Below, in pieces: positions 5,730 through 7,436 of a DNA stretch of 7,436 nt (positions within the stretch are counted from its first letter, which is position 1; each line of letters starts with the position of its first letter). This DNA comes from Izemoplasma sp964435595 (GTDB lineage Bacteria > Bacillota_I > Bacilli_A > Izemoplasmatales > Izemoplasmataceae): NCBI GenBank assembly GCA_964435595.1, contig CAYSZV010000044.1:1-7436 (forward strand), given 5' to 3'. The position numbers were made by a program, and so were the translations under genes. Under the pieces are notes generated by a model. The model saw only the letters and a program-made list of their open reading frames with translations, was not told the origin of the DNA and did no database searches.

Positions 5730-5785
5730 AAAAAAAAGTCTGAAGTTAACATTTGAGTTGAATCTTGTAATGTTTTTCTTCAGAC
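5730..5785 (-). terminator. Rho-independent terminator after the PiT gene
   Basis: The outer stem is GTCTGAAG (5738-5745) with CTTCAGAC (5778-5785). A second inner stem, AACATT (5748-5753) with AATGTT (5769-5774), stacks on it across a small internal loop. Read on the minus strand, eight T follow (5737-5730). It begins 27 bases after the PiT stop codon. Confidence 0.9.
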
Positions 5786-5812
5786 AATATTTTTTTAAAA
5801 ATACATTCAAAT

Positions 5813-6868
5813 TTAGCCGACTACAACTTGCAAGAAAACATTCTGTAGAATATTCAATGCAACAATTGAAATCACCATGGAGAGTAAAGGTGTCAAAATC
5901 CAACCTATACCAATTTTCCCCATATTCGATACATCAATATTTCTTCCGCCTTTTGCTAAGCCTATCCCCATTATTGCACCAATAACTGCTTGGGATTGTG
6001 ATACAGGAACAAGTGGAAGTGCTGGTAGATTTCTTGAAGTAAGGAAATGATATAATCCTTCTGATGAAAACACAAAAAGTACAAGAGATGTAGCCATTAC
6101 AACTACAAACGCACTAATTGGCGACAACTTGAAAATATTATTTCCAACTGTCATCATTACTCTTTTGGAATAAGTAAAGACACCAACAGCGATGGCGATA
6201 CCTCCTAATAGAAACAGTTGCTGAATACCAGTAATAGTAATACTATTGGTAACTACAATATCATTAAAGGGTGAAACTTGAATAAAAACACCCATGACAT
6301 TGGCTATGTTATTGGCACCTAAACTATATGAACCAAATGCTCCCGCAATAATAAGACCATATCTAATATATTTATCCATTTTAATAACATGGATTTTTGT
6401 ATGCTCTATAAAGTATTTCACAATCCAATAAATGATAACTGCAAATATAGCAGCTAGGATTGGTGTGAAAATCCAAGTTTGAGCAATTTTAACTACTACT
6501 GCTGAATCAGTTTGTAATCCAGCAAATACATTCCATCCAATAATAGCTCCAACAATGGCTTGTGAAGTAGATACAGGTAATCCTCTTTTTGTCATCATCA
6601 TAACTGTGAAAGCAGCTGATATTGAGACTGCAAATGCTCCTGCAATCGCATTGATTGCTCCTAATTCTCCCAGTGTATTTGATGTTCCAGATCCTCCTAC
6701 AACAGCTCCAATTATTACAAAAACACCACACACAATAGCTGCAGTCCTAAAGCGAATCATTCTAGTTCCTACAGCTGTTCCAAAAATATTAGCTGCATCA
6801 TTCGCACCAAGTGACCACCCCATAAAGAGTCCTGCTGAGAGGAAAATACCAATGACAATTAAATCCAT
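5813..6868 (-). CDS. pit: PiT-family inorganic phosphate permease
   Basis: This 351-residue integral membrane protein is of the PiT (Pit/PHO4) family, which takes up phosphate with a coupling cation across the cytoplasmic membrane. The family's internal duplication is clear: GANDAAN (21-27) and GANNIAN (184-190) are the two signature motifs. PVSTSQAIVGAIIGW (98-112) is mirrored by PVSQSQAVIGAIMG (288-301), followed by GRNID (308-312). The hydrophilic loop between the halves is short (about 152-170), as in compact Gram-positive Pit proteins and unlike the roughly 500-residue E. coli PitA. The gene follows a DUF47/PhoU-like gene by 31 bases on the same strand, the usual companion of Pit. This favours phosphate over sulfate, which some PiT relatives (CysP) carry. 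A very strong ribosome binding site, AAGGAGGTG (6885-6877), lies in the gap. Confidence 0.95.
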   Translation of the reverse strand: MDLIVIGIFLSAGLFMGWSLGANDAANIFGTAVGTRMIRFRTAAIVCGVFVIIGAVVGGSGTSNTLGELGAINAIAGAFAVSISAAFTVMMMTKRGLPVSTSQAIVGAIIGWNVFAGLQTDSAVVVKIAQTWIFTPILAAIFAVIIYWIVKYFIEHTKIHVIKMDKYIRYGLIIAGAFGSYSLGANNIANVMGVFIQVSPFNDIVVTNSITITGIQQLFLLGGIAIAVGVFTYSKRVMMTVGNNIFKLSPISAFVVVMATSLVLFVFSSEGLYHFLTSRNLPALPLVPVSQSQAVIGAIMGIGLAKGGRNIDVSNMGKIGIGWILTPLLSMVISIVALNILQNVFLQVVVG

Positions 6869-6875
6869 AGGTTAT

Positions 6876-6885
6876 CCACCTCCTT
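6876..6885 (-). promoter_or_regulatory. Near-perfect ribosome binding site of the PiT gene
   Basis: AAGGAGGTGG (6885-6876, minus strand) has a nine-base AAGGAGGTG match to the 16S rRNA 3' end. The core GGAGG lies ten bases before the ATG at 6868. It is the strongest site in the window and should let the permease be translated independently of the upstream gene. Confidence 0.85.
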
Positions 6886-6899
6886 CATTGTAAGTAACA

Positions 6900-7436
6900 T
6901 TATATACTCCTTTTAAATCTAAACACAGATAACTTACTAGCAACCCTTTCAGCTATATCTGAAAGTTCAACTAGTTCATTTGCAAATTTATTGAGAAGAA
7001 TTCTCTCACAAAGAGAAATCTTAAGTTCTTCATCAAAAATCTTAACTTTTAGATTGTGTAATAACGTGTCAGCATCGGATTCAAATAGATTCGTTTTAGT
7101 AATGTAATCTTCAACAGTTCTAAATTCAGTTAAATAAATCCTTACACCCTTAATAACTGCTTCAACAGCCTTGTTTGATTTTTTAGCAATATGACCAAAA
7201 TCATCAATCAATGAAGGATCGATTTGAGGTTTTTGGACTTGAAAATCTAAAAGCACTTCCTTTGCAACATCATTTATATCGTCCATAGCATCCATTAGTT
7301 CCAATATATCGGCACTCAAATTAGGAACCAAATTATATCTAAAAAGCACAAATTTTATATTTACTAAGTGCTCATCAGCTTCTTTCTCTTGTTCTGTTAT
7401 CAATTTAGCACGTTCATTAAATTGATCGGTTTCCCC
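6900..7436 (-). CDS. DUF47 / PhoU-like protein, 5' end outside the window
   Basis: This all-helical protein belongs to the DUF47 (PhoU-like, TIGR00153-type) family, paired with Pit transporters and thought to modulate phosphate uptake. Counting from the first visible residue, it shows the duplicated E-x3-D metal-site pattern: E17-KEA-D21 and E119-SDA-D123. It also has DDIND (52-56) and a final ELVELSDIAERVASKL-like helix (about 154-169). The frame stays open to the window edge, so the gene is partial. The 178 visible residues against a usual length near 205-215 suggest that some 30 are missing. An in-frame TTG at 7403 could be mistaken for a start, but the residues before it (GETDQFNERAK) continue the expected first helix. 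It is the upstream member of a two-gene unit with the PiT permease; the promoter lies outside the window. Confidence 0.88.
   Translation of the reverse strand, partial: GETDQFNERAKLITEQEKEADEHLVNIKFVLFRYNLVPNLSADILELMDAMDDINDVAKEVLLDFQVQKPQIDPSLIDDFGHIAKKSNKAVEAVIKGVRIYLTEFRTVEDYITKTNLFESDADTLLHNLKVKIFDEELKISLCERILLNKFANELVELSDIAERVASKLSVFRFKRSI

Noticed and set aside
5651..5812. Possible riboswitch or small RNA in the 162-base gap before exoA
   Set aside because: The paired structure present is explained by the PiT terminator, and the rest holds only the exoA promoter and ribosome binding site.
5662..5985. 107-codon + strand open frame between exoA and the PiT gene
   Set aside because: It overlaps the exoA ribosome binding site, the PiT terminator and the end of the PiT coding region antisense, and its composition is that of non-coding AT-rich DNA.
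6555..6893. 112-codon + strand open frame
   Set aside because: It is wholly antisense to the PiT gene, including its ribosome binding site region; PiT has clear family motifs.
1..7436. CRISPR array, tRNA, rRNA, insertion sequence, prophage or defence system
   Set aside because: No regularly spaced repeats, cloverleaf-like sequences, transposase or integrase motifs, terminal inverted repeats or nuclease-toxin pairs were seen; all genes belong to known housekeeping, repair or transport families.

Overview
The window is AT-rich bacterial chromosome with a Firmicutes/Mollicutes character. Strong GGAGG-type ribosome binding sites and TATGnTATAAT extended -10 promoters occur throughout. All eight genes end in TAA, and no reading frame is broken by TGA, so the standard bacterial code fits better than the Mycoplasma code. 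The ExoA protein is of the 275-residue 'SWNID' type that I associate with Lactobacillales and Mollicutes relatives. A free-living Mollicutes relative (Acholeplasma/Izemoplasma-like) or another low-GC Firmicute is my best guess, but this is inference.

Layout. A single + strand gene (106-867) encodes a TauE/SafE-type membrane permease. It converges on a minus-strand EF-G-like GTPase (913-2991), and the two share a perfect 34-nt palindromic terminator (873-906). The remaining genes are all on the minus strand; in transcription order, from high to low coordinates, they form three blocks. (1) A DUF47/PhoU-like protein, cut by the window edge, is followed by a PiT-type phosphate permease and a strong terminator (5730-5785). 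(2) ExoA, an exonuclease III-type AP endonuclease, is followed by a small protein with two CDGSH iron-sulfur motifs and an AT-rich hairpin (4501-4540). (3) An SRAP/YedK-type abasic-site protein is followed by a NUDIX hydrolase and a terminator (3122-3147). The EF-G-like gene comes next, with its own promoter(s).

How the genes fit together. DUF47 plus PiT is a known phosphate-uptake pairing. ExoA cuts abasic sites, SRAP shields abasic sites in single-stranded DNA, and the NUDIX protein could clean the nucleotide pool, so blocks 2 and 3 resemble a small DNA-damage neighbourhood. The role of the CDGSH protein in it is unknown. The EF-G-like protein is not a canonical EF-G: the catalytic His of DTPGH is Asn, and the switch I 'RGITI' segment is not conserved.

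No mobile element, CRISPR array, tRNA, rRNA or recognisable riboswitch was seen, and no gene-free stretch exceeds 300 bases. I found no convincing new system. The most interesting items are the EF-G-like substitutions, the repair neighbourhood, and a recurring promoter design in which the ribosome binding site would lie at the very 5' end of the mRNA.
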